Part shown: positions 1-7,197 of the stretch, piece after piece | Layout of the letters: each line of letters begins with the position of its first letter | How positions within the stretch are numbered: the stretch's first letter is position 1 | Translations under genes and position numbers: made by a program | Notes under the pieces: generated by a model | Seen by the model: the letters and a program-made list of their open reading frames with translations, nothing else | Database searches by the model: none | Told to the model about the DNA's origin: nothing | Assembly (NCBI GenBank): GCA_023245935.1 | Contig: JAHFJM010000002.1 | Coordinates: forward strand, 1 to 33,134 | Source: Candidatus Peribacteria bacterium | GTDB lineage: Bacteria > Patescibacteriota > Gracilibacteria > Peribacterales > Peribacteraceae | Length of the DNA stretch: 33,134 nt | Reading direction: 5' to 3'

Positions 1-337
1 GCAACATGCTCGCCGCTTCCTGCATGTAGAAACAACCGAAGAGATGCAGAAGATCTTTCCCAAGAGCCTCGCGCTTTGGACTACCTTCTACTTCACCCAG
101 CCGACATGCCGACCGAAGCCCCACCTCAGTGGGCGCAGGTCGGTCAATGTAAAAACCCTCGCTACACCACGGCACGGGCTCCAGTGTCCAATTCTTGCTT
201 TTCGCCCACGCTTTGATTTCCTCAACCGTGCACTTCAGCGTGTTCACTCGTATGGATTTCCGGAGCGGCTTCGCGCTGATTGCGTTCAGAGCAGCGAGGT
301 CGGTAAAAGAAGCGTAGCGATCAAAGGGGTGTGGCAC
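1..337 (-). CDS. RsmB/RsmF (NOL1/NOP2/Sun) family RNA cytosine-C5 methyltransferase, N-terminal part only
   Basis: The reading frame runs off the left edge, so only about 112 N-terminal residues are present. They match the substrate-binding N-terminal region of RsmF/YebU-type rRNA m5C methyltransferases: [12 protein letters not shown], then a W-x-L-x-PVPWC-x-EGFYI stretch, then [21 protein letters not shown], which leads into the SAM-binding fold. The catalytic cysteines lie beyond the window. The family methylates cytosine in 16S rRNA using SAM. The frame is open back to a stop at 401-403 and contains no ATG, so I chose GTG at 335-337, just before [10 protein letters not shown]. No Shine-Dalgarno sequence precedes it. 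It follows the 192-aa unknown by 56 bases on the same strand and may be co-transcribed. The family is clear; the exact subfamily and the start are less certain. Confidence 0.8.
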   Translation of the reverse strand, partial: MPHPFDRYASFTDLAALNAISAKPLRKSIRVNTLKCTVEEIKAWAKSKNWTLEPVPWCSEGFYIDRPAPTEVGLRSACRLGEVEGSPKREALGKDLLHLFGCFYMQEAASML

Positions 338-393
338 TCGGCTATGGTACGAGAAGAAAGCGATCCACCAAAGGTAGAATTTGTAATGATTGC

Positions 394-972
394 CTATGCA
401 TCAGCTCCAACTCGATCATTTCCCACGAGAGATTTCTGTGCCTTAAACTTCTCAAGCGCGTTGAGATGATCGCCTGCTGCTATGAGTTGCTCAATGCGTT
501 TCCAGACTAAATCTCTTTGGCAGTCTCCGAAACGGAGAGCCTCGAGAACATCTGCAGATTCTTCACCGAGGTATTCCCGAAGACGAGTCAGTTTCTGTTT
601 TTTTTCTCGATCCGTGAGCGTCGTATCATCCGGACCCAACCCAAGGTTCAGCATCCGTTTTCTCATCGAAGGCTTGGCACGAAATTTCTCGAGACGCTCA
701 TCGTCGAATGGTCGAAAAGGAATCCCCGTTCCTGCAAACAAATCCTGCATGCGCTGCTGAGTCCACGCGAACATCTGAAAAGCGATGCGCCCTTTCAGAC
801 CCGTTTCCTGCGACTGAACAACCAATTGCCGGAAGCCTTCCTCGGTCAATGGAATATCGCGATCGATCATCTGCTGCATGCAGCCGTACGCAAAAATTTC
901 CACAATGTTCCTTCCAAGCGGCGTGCGTGTTATCTCACTCTGCCTCTGAGGTTGACTTGACGAATGCTCCAT
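394..972 (-). CDS. Hypothetical protein, 192 aa
   Basis: I do not recognise this protein. It is hydrophilic, with no signal peptide or membrane segment. Residues 110-180 are rich in Lys, Arg, Glu and Leu and look helical ([25 protein letters not shown]), and there are single Trp residues in two conserved-looking segments ([13 protein letters not shown] and [10 protein letters not shown]). The ATG start at 970-972 is divergent from the alpha/beta hydrolase, with about 40 bp between the two starts. Upstream on its own strand is TTGACG with an AT-rich -10 region (TCTAAT or TAATAT) 11-13 bases before the ATG. The gene ends 56 bases before the RNA methyltransferase on the same strand. It is called real from frame length, start context and codon use. 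Confidence 0.65.
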   Translation of the reverse strand: MEHSSSQPQRQSEITRTPLGRNIVEIFAYGCMQQMIDRDIPLTEEGFRQLVVQSQETGLKGRIAFQMFAWTQQRMQDLFAGTGIPFRPFDDERLEKFRAKPSMRKRMLNLGLGPDDTTLTDREKKQKLTRLREYLGEESADVLEALRFGDCQRDLVWKRIEQLIAAGDHLNALEKFKAQKSLVGNDRVGADA

Positions 973-977
973 AGGTC

Positions 978-1005
978 TTGCGTATATTAGAATCTATAGT
1001 ACACT
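978..1005 (+). promoter_or_regulatory. Promoter of the alpha/beta hydrolase gene
   Basis: TTGCGT (978-983) and TACACT (1000-1005) are separated by 16 bases. The ATG at 1014 lies 8 bases after the -10, so transcription would begin near the start codon. The region overlaps the divergent promoter of the 192-aa gene. Confidence 0.5.
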
Positions 1006-1013
1006 ATCCGTCA

Positions 1014-1805
1014 ATGCCTAATGAAATACATCATTGGTCAAGCGGCGACTATTCCATCAGCACCGTTGGTGAAGGAAAGCCAACTATCGCCTGTTTGGGA
1101 GGACTGGCGTACGCACCATCCGATTTTCACCAAGTTGCGGAAAAACTTCCGGGAACGACGCATATCATCAACAATCCGATTCACACGGGTGCGGTGCCTC
1201 GAACGAAAGAATGGCAGGAAAATTTGAGGAATGGCTATTCGAAAGTTCTGAGCGAAACGAAAACCGAGTACATCCTCGGTCACTCATGCGGAAGTTTCGA
1301 TGCAATTCATATCGCAAACGATCTTCAGAGTCTGAAAGGTGTGATCATGATGACTCCGCCATGCGGCGTGCCCGGGAATGCGGATGAAGGAAGAAAAACG
1401 GAATTCGGACTGCTGGATCGTTGTCTTGCGGGACTATGCGAAGACATGCCCGATGCTCTGTATGAAGAAATGATCGCAGACCACGTACGAGAATACGGAG
1501 CGAGAGTGAAAGATATCTATCGGAATGAAATTCCAAAGGGCACGAAAGTCGTTCAAGATATTCTTGAAGGAATGCGTTCTTCCCGAGTGCCAATTCTCGT
1601 GCTTCTCGGAACGAAAGACCCGTGGAATCTGCGCAGTGGATTCCCGTTTGTAGGCGATCATGTTTCAGAGCAACGTATTGAGAATTCGCACTATCCTCAA
1701 CGTTCGAATCCGGATGGAGTTGTCGAAATCACAAAGCAATGGATTGATAGAGTTGAAACTGGTTCCGTGAAAATCAATCACCTGCCGGAACTGGCTGTTA
1801 CATAA
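1014..1805 (+). CDS. Alpha/beta hydrolase family protein
   Basis: A 263-aa protein with the features of an alpha/beta hydrolase. It has the nucleophile elbow GHSCG (Ser about residue 91), an early glycine-rich turn (CLGGLAYAPSDF) that could form the oxyanion hole, a late strand and acid (ILVLLGTKDPWN, Asp about 202), and a likely catalytic His (ENSHYPQ, about 226). It has no signal peptide, so it should be cytoplasmic. The substrate cannot be inferred. The frame is open from a TTG at 978, but that codon lies in the -35 box of the likely promoter. I therefore chose the ATG at 1014, directly before the conserved part. It converges with leuS: 44 bp separate the two stops and no strong terminator is visible there. 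Confidence 0.75.
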   Translation: MPNEIHHWSSGDYSISTVGEGKPTIACLGGLAYAPSDFHQVAEKLPGTTHIINNPIHTGAVPRTKEWQENLRNGYSKVLSETKTEYILGHSCGSFDAIHIANDLQSLKGVIMMTPPCGVPGNADEGRKTEFGLLDRCLAGLCEDMPDALYEEMIADHVREYGARVKDIYRNEIPKGTKVVQDILEGMRSSRVPILVLLGTKDPWNLRSGFPFVGDHVSEQRIENSHYPQRSNPDGVVEITKQWIDRVETGSVKINHLPELAVT

Positions 1806-1849
1806 AGCATTCCTCCTGCAGAGCTGCCTAGCTCACCCTTCGACAGCCT

Positions 1850-4366
1850 CTAGACAACAAGGCTCACCAACTTTCCAGGCACATAAATCTCTTTCTTGAT
1901 GCCGGCTTCGATGTACTTTTTCACATTCTCATTCGCCTTCGCAAGCGAGAGAATGTCGTCTTTCGTCGCATCTTTCGAAACAACGATATCGCCGCGGACT
2001 TTTCCGTTGACCTGAATGACGACGGTCATCGTCGATTCGACGATAAGTGCTGGATCGTATTTCGGCCATGACTGTTCAATGGCGAAACCCTTACCTCCAA
2101 GCACCGACCAGAGCTCTTCAGCAAGATGCGGAGCGAGAGGAGCAAGAAGAAGCGCGACGGTCTTGCCGAGATCAAGAGACAGAGCTTCCTCTTTCTCGAT
2201 CAGGTTCAGGAATTCCATGAGCGCGCTGATTGCCGTATTGAACCGAAGCCCCTCGATATCCTCGCCGACTTTCTTGATCGTTTTATGGAGTGCAGCAGTA
2301 ATCGCAGGCTTATCTGCCGAAACTTTTTTGTCCGACTTCTCTGTTATCGCCCGATGCATGCGCTTCACGAATCGAACGACTCCGTTGATCCCAAGATCGC
2401 TCCAATCCCCTCCGGCTTCAAACGGACCCATGAACATCAAGTACATCCTGAAGACGTCGCTGCCGTGTTCCTTCACGAATGCATCGGGACTCACGACATT
2501 GCCTTTGCTCTTGCTCATCTTCGCGCCTTTATTGGTGATCAATCCCTGGTGCACGAGCTTTCGGAACGGCTCACTGTGAGACACGTATCCGAAATCCTTC
2601 AGTGCCATCATCACGAATCGTGCGTAGATCAGGTGCATGCATGCATGCTCGGGACCGCCGATGTAGAGCGAGACAGGCATCCATTTCTTTTCGATCGAAG
2701 AATCAACCAGTGATTTTCCTCCTTCTGCCAAATATCTCAGATAGTAGAAACTACTGCACACGAACGTATCCATCGTGTCATATTCCGGTGTCCAGCCCTT
2801 GCCGAAAATTTTCTCTGTGCGTGACTTGAATTCTTTGGAATGCCTGAGCGGAGATTCCCCCGTCGGCTTGAACTCGACATCCGTCGGCAAAAGCCACGGG
2901 AGATGTTCTTCGGGCACCGGATGCGGCTGACCCTTCGGATCGTACACAATCGGAATCGGTGCACCCCAGTACCGCTGACGCGAGACGAGCCAGTCGCGGA
3001 GGCGATAATTGATGATGGCTTTGCCCTTTTTATTTTTCTCAAGCCATTGAACCATCTTCTTCTTTGCCTGCTCAACATCTAGCCCATTTAAAAAGTCTGA
3101 ATTTATAATTTGTCCCGGTCCTCTCCAGCACTTTTTACCCTGCAAAACTAATTGATAGTCATCTTCATCACGTCGTTTGAATGCTGCATCTAGATCGCCA
3201 CCATCTCGAAGCACCACGGCAAAACCGCGATGAATATAGGAATTAAAATTCGCAACATGTTTATCTGGTCTAATAACTGGTTTTATGAGAGGTCTCAAAT
3301 CCTCTCTTCTTTCAGCAAAATCAAAATCTCTTTCGTCATGAGAAGGAACTGCCATAATCGCTCCCTTTCCGTATGACATCAAAACATATTCAGCCACGTA
3401 AATTGGCATTTTATCACCTGTGACCGGATTAATTGCGCAAGCACCAGTATCCTCACCATCAAAGAAGCTGACATCTGTTTTTCTTTGAAGTTCTGTTTTA
3501 TGTAAAACACGACCTAGAAATGCTGAAATATCTTTTTGCTTCTCTTTCGTTGTAATTTTTTTTACCAAAGGATGTTCGGGGGCAACAACTATAAATGTTG
3601 CTCCAAAAATCGTATCTTGTCTCGTTGTAAAAATGGTTAACTTCTCGTTCAAGCCAACCAAATCGAAATCTATTTCAGCCCCCTCACTGCGACCAATCCA
3701 TTCCTGCTGCATGTACTTTGTTTTTTCCGGCCAATCAATCTCCGCAAGTCCATCCAGAAGTTTCTGGGAATACCTCGTGATGCTCCAGTACCACTGCTCA
3801 AGCGGCTTCTGGATGACTTCCGTATCACATCGCTCACATCTCCCCTCTTTCACCTGCTCATTTGCAAGCACCGTTTGACAGCTCGGACAGAAATTCACGT
3901 TCCCTTTCTTCTTGTACGCGAGCTTGTGCTTGAACATTTCGAGAAACAACCACTGCGTGAATCGGTAGTAACTCGGATCCGTCGTATTCACCGTCTTGTC
4001 CCAGTCGTACATGCAACCGATTTTTTTGAGCTGCGTGATCATCGTCTCGACGTTCTTCTTCGTGGACTCCGCAGGATGCACGCCGGTTTTGATCGCATAG
4101 TTCTCAGCTGGAAGTCCGAACGCATCGAAACCCATCGGCGAGAACACATCGTAGCCTTGCATTTTCTTGAATCTCGCGATGCTGTCCGCCGGCGCATAGT
4201 TGTACCAATGCCCGATGTGGAGTTTGTCCCCGCTCGGATAGGGAAACATCACGAGGGAGTAGAAAGGGTTTTTGGCTTTCTGCAGATCGGTCTTGAACAC
4301 ACCCGCCTCTTCCCACTTCTTCTGCCATGTGGCTTCCGCCTTGGATGGATCGTAGGGTTCAAGCAT
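1850..4366 (-). CDS. leuS: Leucyl-tRNA synthetase
   Basis: This 838-aa class Ia synthetase charges tRNA-Leu with leucine in the cytoplasm. The order of motifs is standard: PYPSGDKLHIGHWYNY (HIGH motif, about residues 43-58), zinc-ribbon cysteines (CPSCQ and CERC), the CP1 editing domain with TTRQDTIFGATF and AVPSHDERDFDF, the KMSKSKGN loop, an anticodon-binding helical region, and the C-terminal domain with VQVNGKVRGDI. The length is normal. The part covering roughly residues 225-428 (about 3085-3690) is strikingly AT-rich, near 30-35% G+C in sampled lines against 57-62% on either side. That stretch corresponds to the editing domain. The reading frame is intact. ATG at 4364-4366 is preceded by a promoter-like sequence ending 8 bases upstream, with no Shine-Dalgarno sequence. 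Confidence 0.98.
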   Translation of the reverse strand: MLEPYDPSKAEATWQKKWEEAGVFKTDLQKAKNPFYSLVMFPYPSGDKLHIGHWYNYAPADSIARFKKMQGYDVFSPMGFDAFGLPAENYAIKTGVHPAESTKKNVETMITQLKKIGCMYDWDKTVNTTDPSYYRFTQWLFLEMFKHKLAYKKKGNVNFCPSCQTVLANEQVKEGRCERCDTEVIQKPLEQWYWSITRYSQKLLDGLAEIDWPEKTKYMQQEWIGRSEGAEIDFDLVGLNEKLTIFTTRQDTIFGATFIVVAPEHPLVKKITTKEKQKDISAFLGRVLHKTELQRKTDVSFFDGEDTGACAINPVTGDKMPIYVAEYVLMSYGKGAIMAVPSHDERDFDFAERREDLRPLIKPVIRPDKHVANFNSYIHRGFAVVLRDGGDLDAAFKRRDEDDYQLVLQGKKCWRGPGQIINSDFLNGLDVEQAKKKMVQWLEKNKKGKAIINYRLRDWLVSRQRYWGAPIPIVYDPKGQPHPVPEEHLPWLLPTDVEFKPTGESPLRHSKEFKSRTEKIFGKGWTPEYDTMDTFVCSSFYYLRYLAEGGKSLVDSSIEKKWMPVSLYIGGPEHACMHLIYARFVMMALKDFGYVSHSEPFRKLVHQGLITNKGAKMSKSKGNVVSPDAFVKEHGSDVFRMYLMFMGPFEAGGDWSDLGINGVVRFVKRMHRAITEKSDKKVSADKPAITAALHKTIKKVGEDIEGLRFNTAISALMEFLNLIEKEEALSLDLGKTVALLLAPLAPHLAEELWSVLGGKGFAIEQSWPKYDPALIVESTMTVVIQVNGKVRGDIVVSKDATKDDILSLAKANENVKKYIEAGIKKEIYVPGKLVSLVV

Positions 4367-4374
4367 CGGGATTC

Positions 4375-4403
4375 AGCCTACCCACAACGCGTTGTTTCGG
4401 CAA
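4375..4403 (-). promoter_or_regulatory. leuS promoter
   Basis: On the minus strand TTGCCG (4398-4403) is followed after 17 bases by TAGGCT (4375-4380). The leuS ATG begins 8 bases after it, so the mRNA would have little or no leader. The -10 match is only moderate. Confidence 0.4.
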
Positions 4404-4439
4404 CAGCACGGTGAAATCACATGCTTTCGCGAATGGAAG

Positions 4440-4468
4440 TTGACGGCGAAGAACTCCTCGACAAGAAT
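4440..4468 (+). promoter_or_regulatory. Promoter of the 259-aa unknown gene
   Basis: TTGACG (4440-4445), a 17-base spacer and AAGAAT (4463-4468) lie 8 bases before the ATG at 4477. This fits the leaderless arrangement seen at other genes here. Confidence 0.5.
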
Positions 4469-4476
4469 TGCCTGCC

Positions 4477-5256
4477 ATGAGCACTCTCGACGACCTTCGC
4501 TCCATGAAAGATTCTCCGTACGGAGTGCAATACGTTCAGGGAAGATTCTCTGCGGAAACAAGCGTGAACTTCTTCCAATCGGAACGAGAGTGGCTGAGCA
4601 TGCGTGACATCTGTGATGACCGTCTGAAGAAATATCAGATTCCGGATCAGAGTCAGTCTTCAAATTTTTTTCACCGTCCCGTTCTGCATCAACTGCGTCA
4701 GACGTATGCGAGTACGTTTGAAAAAAGACCGGATACGATTGAGGAGTGCCGAAGCGCGATCGCAAGTCTGATGATCACGATCAACACCATTGCATCTCTG
4801 GAGAGAGTTGTGCCGTTTGCATCGACACCGATCGATATGAAAAGTGTCAACTTGAGGGTGTTAAAACCCCAAGACAAACATCTGACAGTCGGAACGCCCT
4901 CGATGGTCGGTCTCGAACAATCGACCATCGCGGAATGGAACAAGCGTCGTAGTGCCACCGGTCTGTCGGAACTCGACCCATGGTCTCTCAAAACCTTCGG
5001 CAGCGTGCTCGCGCGGGATAACGTGGTGGCAGGCAGAATCCATCCCAACGGGGAAATGCGCACGCTGGGTCACTACTTCATGCGAACTGCGGACGATGAG
5101 AAGCAACGTGGATACGAACTGATCGACTTTGCAGCGGAGACTGGCACTGGAATCAACGACGCACTGATCATCCTCATACTGAATGAAATGAAAGCATCGA
5201 ATAGACTGCGTCTCACGAGCGTACTCGAAGACACGCATCCGCACGTAGAAATCTGA
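4477..5256 (+). CDS. Hypothetical protein, 259 aa
   Basis: I cannot assign this protein to a family. It appears soluble and cytoplasmic, with no signal peptide or membrane segment. The middle part contains a long helical stretch (EECRSAIASLMITINTIASLE), and the C-terminal half contains FGSVLARDNVVAGRIHPNG and a helical segment ending INDALIILILNEM. The frame is open from a TTG at 4468, but a well-formed promoter ends at 4468, so the ATG at 4477 (MSTLDDLRS) is the better start. It diverges from leuS. After its stop comes a 141-bp gap with a possible hairpin (CTTCC 5266-5270 with GGAAG 5294-5298, and CTGC 5278-5281 with GCAG 5288-5291). Confidence 0.65.
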   Translation: MSTLDDLRSMKDSPYGVQYVQGRFSAETSVNFFQSEREWLSMRDICDDRLKKYQIPDQSQSSNFFHRPVLHQLRQTYASTFEKRPDTIEECRSAIASLMITINTIASLERVVPFASTPIDMKSVNLRVLKPQDKHLTVGTPSMVGLEQSTIAEWNKRRSATGLSELDPWSLKTFGSVLARDNVVAGRIHPNGEMRTLGHYFMRTADDEKQRGYELIDFAAETGTGINDALIILILNEMKASNRLRLTSVLEDTHPHVEI

Positions 5257-5397
5257 AAAAGCTCACTTCCGATCACCCTGCTTCGGTGCAGAAGGAAGCC
5301 ATCAATAAGCTTCTAGGTTACTTCGAGTACCAAATGATCTTGCATGGACGACCGATTTTGAGAATACTGCGACACTTTTATTTTTTCTTGCCACCCT

Positions 5398-5742
5398 ATG
5401 AACTCACACAATGAAACTCCTGTCCCACCGGTTGAAGCCGTACTGAAGGCTAAAGAAATTGCAGAGAGTGCAAGTGCTGCAGCCGTAGATCAAGGTCACC
5501 ATTTCAATCGCGATAAGGCACTGACACACTTCGCCAGAGAGCTTCAAACTCTTGCGCCTCATTTTCCTGACAATCAGTGGCTGCGAGAGAAAGCTCTGAC
5601 ACTCCCTGGAGCGATTGATTCCGGCCGCGTACCGTCTGTCATTTTTGATGAACTGAAGTTGGGTTGCCAGGATATCTTCAGCAGATTTCAGCATCTTCTT
5701 CACAAAGAGTCGGCAAACACTGCGGAAGCAAACGCGGCGTAA
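5398..5742 (+). CDS. Hypothetical protein, 114 aa
   Basis: A small, probably soluble and helical protein with no family I recognise. The N-terminus is Ala/Glu-rich (EAVLKAKEIAESASAAAVDQG), followed by DKALTHFARELQTLAPHFPDNQWLREKAL. The C-terminus is low in complexity (NTAEANAA). A weak promoter (TTGAGA 5358-5363, TATTTT 5379-5384) precedes the ATG by 13 bases, with no Shine-Dalgarno sequence. A terminator-like hairpin follows at 5755-5778, and der begins right after it, so the gene is probably transcribed alone. Confidence 0.6.
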   Translation: MNSHNETPVPPVEAVLKAKEIAESASAAAVDQGHHFNRDKALTHFARELQTLAPHFPDNQWLREKALTLPGAIDSGRVPSVIFDELKLGCQDIFSRFQHLLHKESANTAEANAA

Positions 5743-5754
5743 GAATGATGAAGG

Positions 5755-5778
5755 AAACCTCTGAAGCGCAGGAGGTTT
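5755..5778 (+). terminator. Probable intrinsic terminator between the 114-aa gene and der
   Basis: AAACCTC (5755-5761) pairs perfectly with GAGGTTT (5772-5778) around a 10-base loop, and the 3' arm ends in a short T run. It lies just before the der promoter. The stem is only 7 bp and moderately AT-rich. Confidence 0.5.
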
Positions 5779-5780
5779 TC

Positions 5781-5789
5781 TGCTACACT
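5781..5789 (+). promoter_or_regulatory. der promoter, extended -10
   Basis: TACACT (5784-5789) is preceded by CTGC, giving the extended TGn form. It lies 11 bases before the der ATG (5801). I see no convincing -35 box. The leader would be only a few bases. Confidence 0.45.
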
Positions 5790-5800
5790 GGCGGTTCCGT

Positions 5801-7177
5801 ATGTCCAAGCTGCCAACTGTTGCCATCATCGGGAGACCGAATACCGGGAAATCGACACTCTTCAACAGGCTCGTCGGATCTCGTCGCGCCATCGAGAGCG
5901 AAGTTGCCGGAACGACACGTGACCTCATCAGTCATCGCATCGACGATGCGGAAGTCCCCTACATCCTGCTCGATACGGGCGGCATCGGATCGACCAACGA
6001 CAAAGACTTCGAATCGGATGTGAAGGGTCAATCGCTGCTTGCTCTCGAACATGCCGATATGATTCTGTTCACCGTAAACTCGCGCGAGGACATTACGCTG
6101 GATGACCAGAAGGTCGTGGATATGCTTCGCAAGCGCAAGAAGAAACATGTGCCTATCATCGTCGTTCTCACGAAGGTCGATGACCCGGGCATCGCGGCAG
6201 CGGTGATCTCGGATTTTCAGGAAATGAACGTCGGAGAGGACATGCTCACCGTCAGCGCACCGCACAGGATAGGCATCGACAGTCTGAACAAAGCAGTCGC
6301 TGCGCATCTGAAGACTCTTGGCTTCCTTGCCGTCACCGTCGCGATCGATCCGGATATCAAAGCAGCACCTCGCATCGCGATCATCGGTCGCCCGAACGTC
6401 GGCAAGAGCTCCATCGTGAATGCGATGATGTCCGAAACGCAGCGCGGAACCCTGCCGCTTCTCGTCTCTCCGGTTGCCGGCACGACGAGAGACAGTACCG
6501 ATACTGAGGTGAAATTTCACGATCGGACGTACATCTTGGTCGATACGGCGGGACTGAAAAAGAGACCGTACAAGCTGGAAGACGTCGAACGCTTCTCTCT
6601 GATGCGCACGATTCAGGCAATCGAACAGTGCGACATCGTCGTGCTCGTGCTTGACGCTCCCGTTCAAGTGAGCCAACAGGACAAGCGCATCGCTTCGATG
6701 GCGGTGGAGAGCGGAAAAGGGCTGATCATTCTTGCCAACAAAATCGATGAACTGAAAGGTGACGCGAGGAAGAAGAAACTGCACGAAATTTCGATTCTCC
6801 TCGGTTTCTGCAAATTCGCACCGATCATCCCCTGCTCCGCCCTCAGCCGCGAAGGGCTCGTGAAGATCTTCGATCTCGTGGATTCCGTGCAACGAAACCG
6901 CAGTCGTCGCATCACCACGCGCGAGCTGCATCGCTGGTTCGAACAAATCGTGCACGGACAACCGCTCGGGGAGATCGGCAAGTGCAAGCACATCACGCAG
7001 GCGGATGATCTGCCTCCCACGTTCGTGCTGTTCGTGAAAGACGCGAAGCGTGTGCGGGTCTCGCAGCTGCGGTACCTCGAAAACCGGCTGCGCGAAACAT
7101 TCGGCTTCGACGGTGTGCCGATCCGATGGGTGACGAAGTCGACGCCGAAGAAAGAGAGCAAGATGAAAGTAAAATAA
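5801..7177 (+). CDS. der: Ribosome biogenesis GTPase Der (EngA)
   Basis: This 458-aa protein has two tandem GTPase domains and a C-terminal KH-like domain, the diagnostic Der layout. It acts in maturation of the 50S ribosomal subunit. The first G1 loop is GRPNTGKST (residues 11-19), with DTGG (59-62) as G3. The second G1 loop is GRPNVGKSS (196-204), followed by DTAG and NKID. The first domain's nucleotide-specificity motif reads TKVD (124-127) instead of NKxD. The C-terminal segment (TRELHRWFEQIV to FDGVPIRWV) fits the KH-like domain. Length and order are normal. The ATG start is followed immediately by the first P-loop strand. The next gene begins 20 bases after the stop with its own promoter. 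Confidence 0.98.
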   Translation: MSKLPTVAIIGRPNTGKSTLFNRLVGSRRAIESEVAGTTRDLISHRIDDAEVPYILLDTGGIGSTNDKDFESDVKGQSLLALEHADMILFTVNSREDITLDDQKVVDMLRKRKKKHVPIIVVLTKVDDPGIAAAVISDFQEMNVGEDMLTVSAPHRIGIDSLNKAVAAHLKTLGFLAVTVAIDPDIKAAPRIAIIGRPNVGKSSIVNAMMSETQRGTLPLLVSPVAGTTRDSTDTEVKFHDRTYILVDTAGLKKRPYKLEDVERFSLMRTIQAIEQCDIVVLVLDAPVQVSQQDKRIASMAVESGKGLIILANKIDELKGDARKKKLHEISILLGFCKFAPIIPCSALSREGLVKIFDLVDSVQRNRSRRITTRELHRWFEQIVHGQPLGEIGKCKHITQADDLPPTFVLFVKDAKRVRVSQLRYLENRLRETFGFDGVPIRWVTKSTPKKESKMKVK

Positions 7178-7184
7178 GTTGTTC

Positions 7185-7190
7185 TATACT
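7185..7190 (+). promoter_or_regulatory. -10 box of the TMTC-like gene
   Basis: TATACT lies 7 bases before the ATG at 7198 and just after the der stop codon. The -35 region is poor. The placement predicts a leaderless mRNA. Confidence 0.5.
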
Positions 7191-7197
7191 TGCCGAA

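Noticed and set aside
44-469. Plus-strand 141-codon frame at the left edge.
   Set aside because: It is antisense to the RNA methyltransferase fragment, whose conserved motifs are on the minus strand.
2630-2650. TGCATGCATGCATGC run inside leuS.
   Set aside because: It encodes a conserved His-Ala-Cys-Met-His segment of LeuS. The repetition follows from the codons and has no further copies.
5783-6991. A 402-codon frame antisense to der.
   Set aside because: der is certain on the plus strand, and the antisense translation is typical of a codon-bias shadow.
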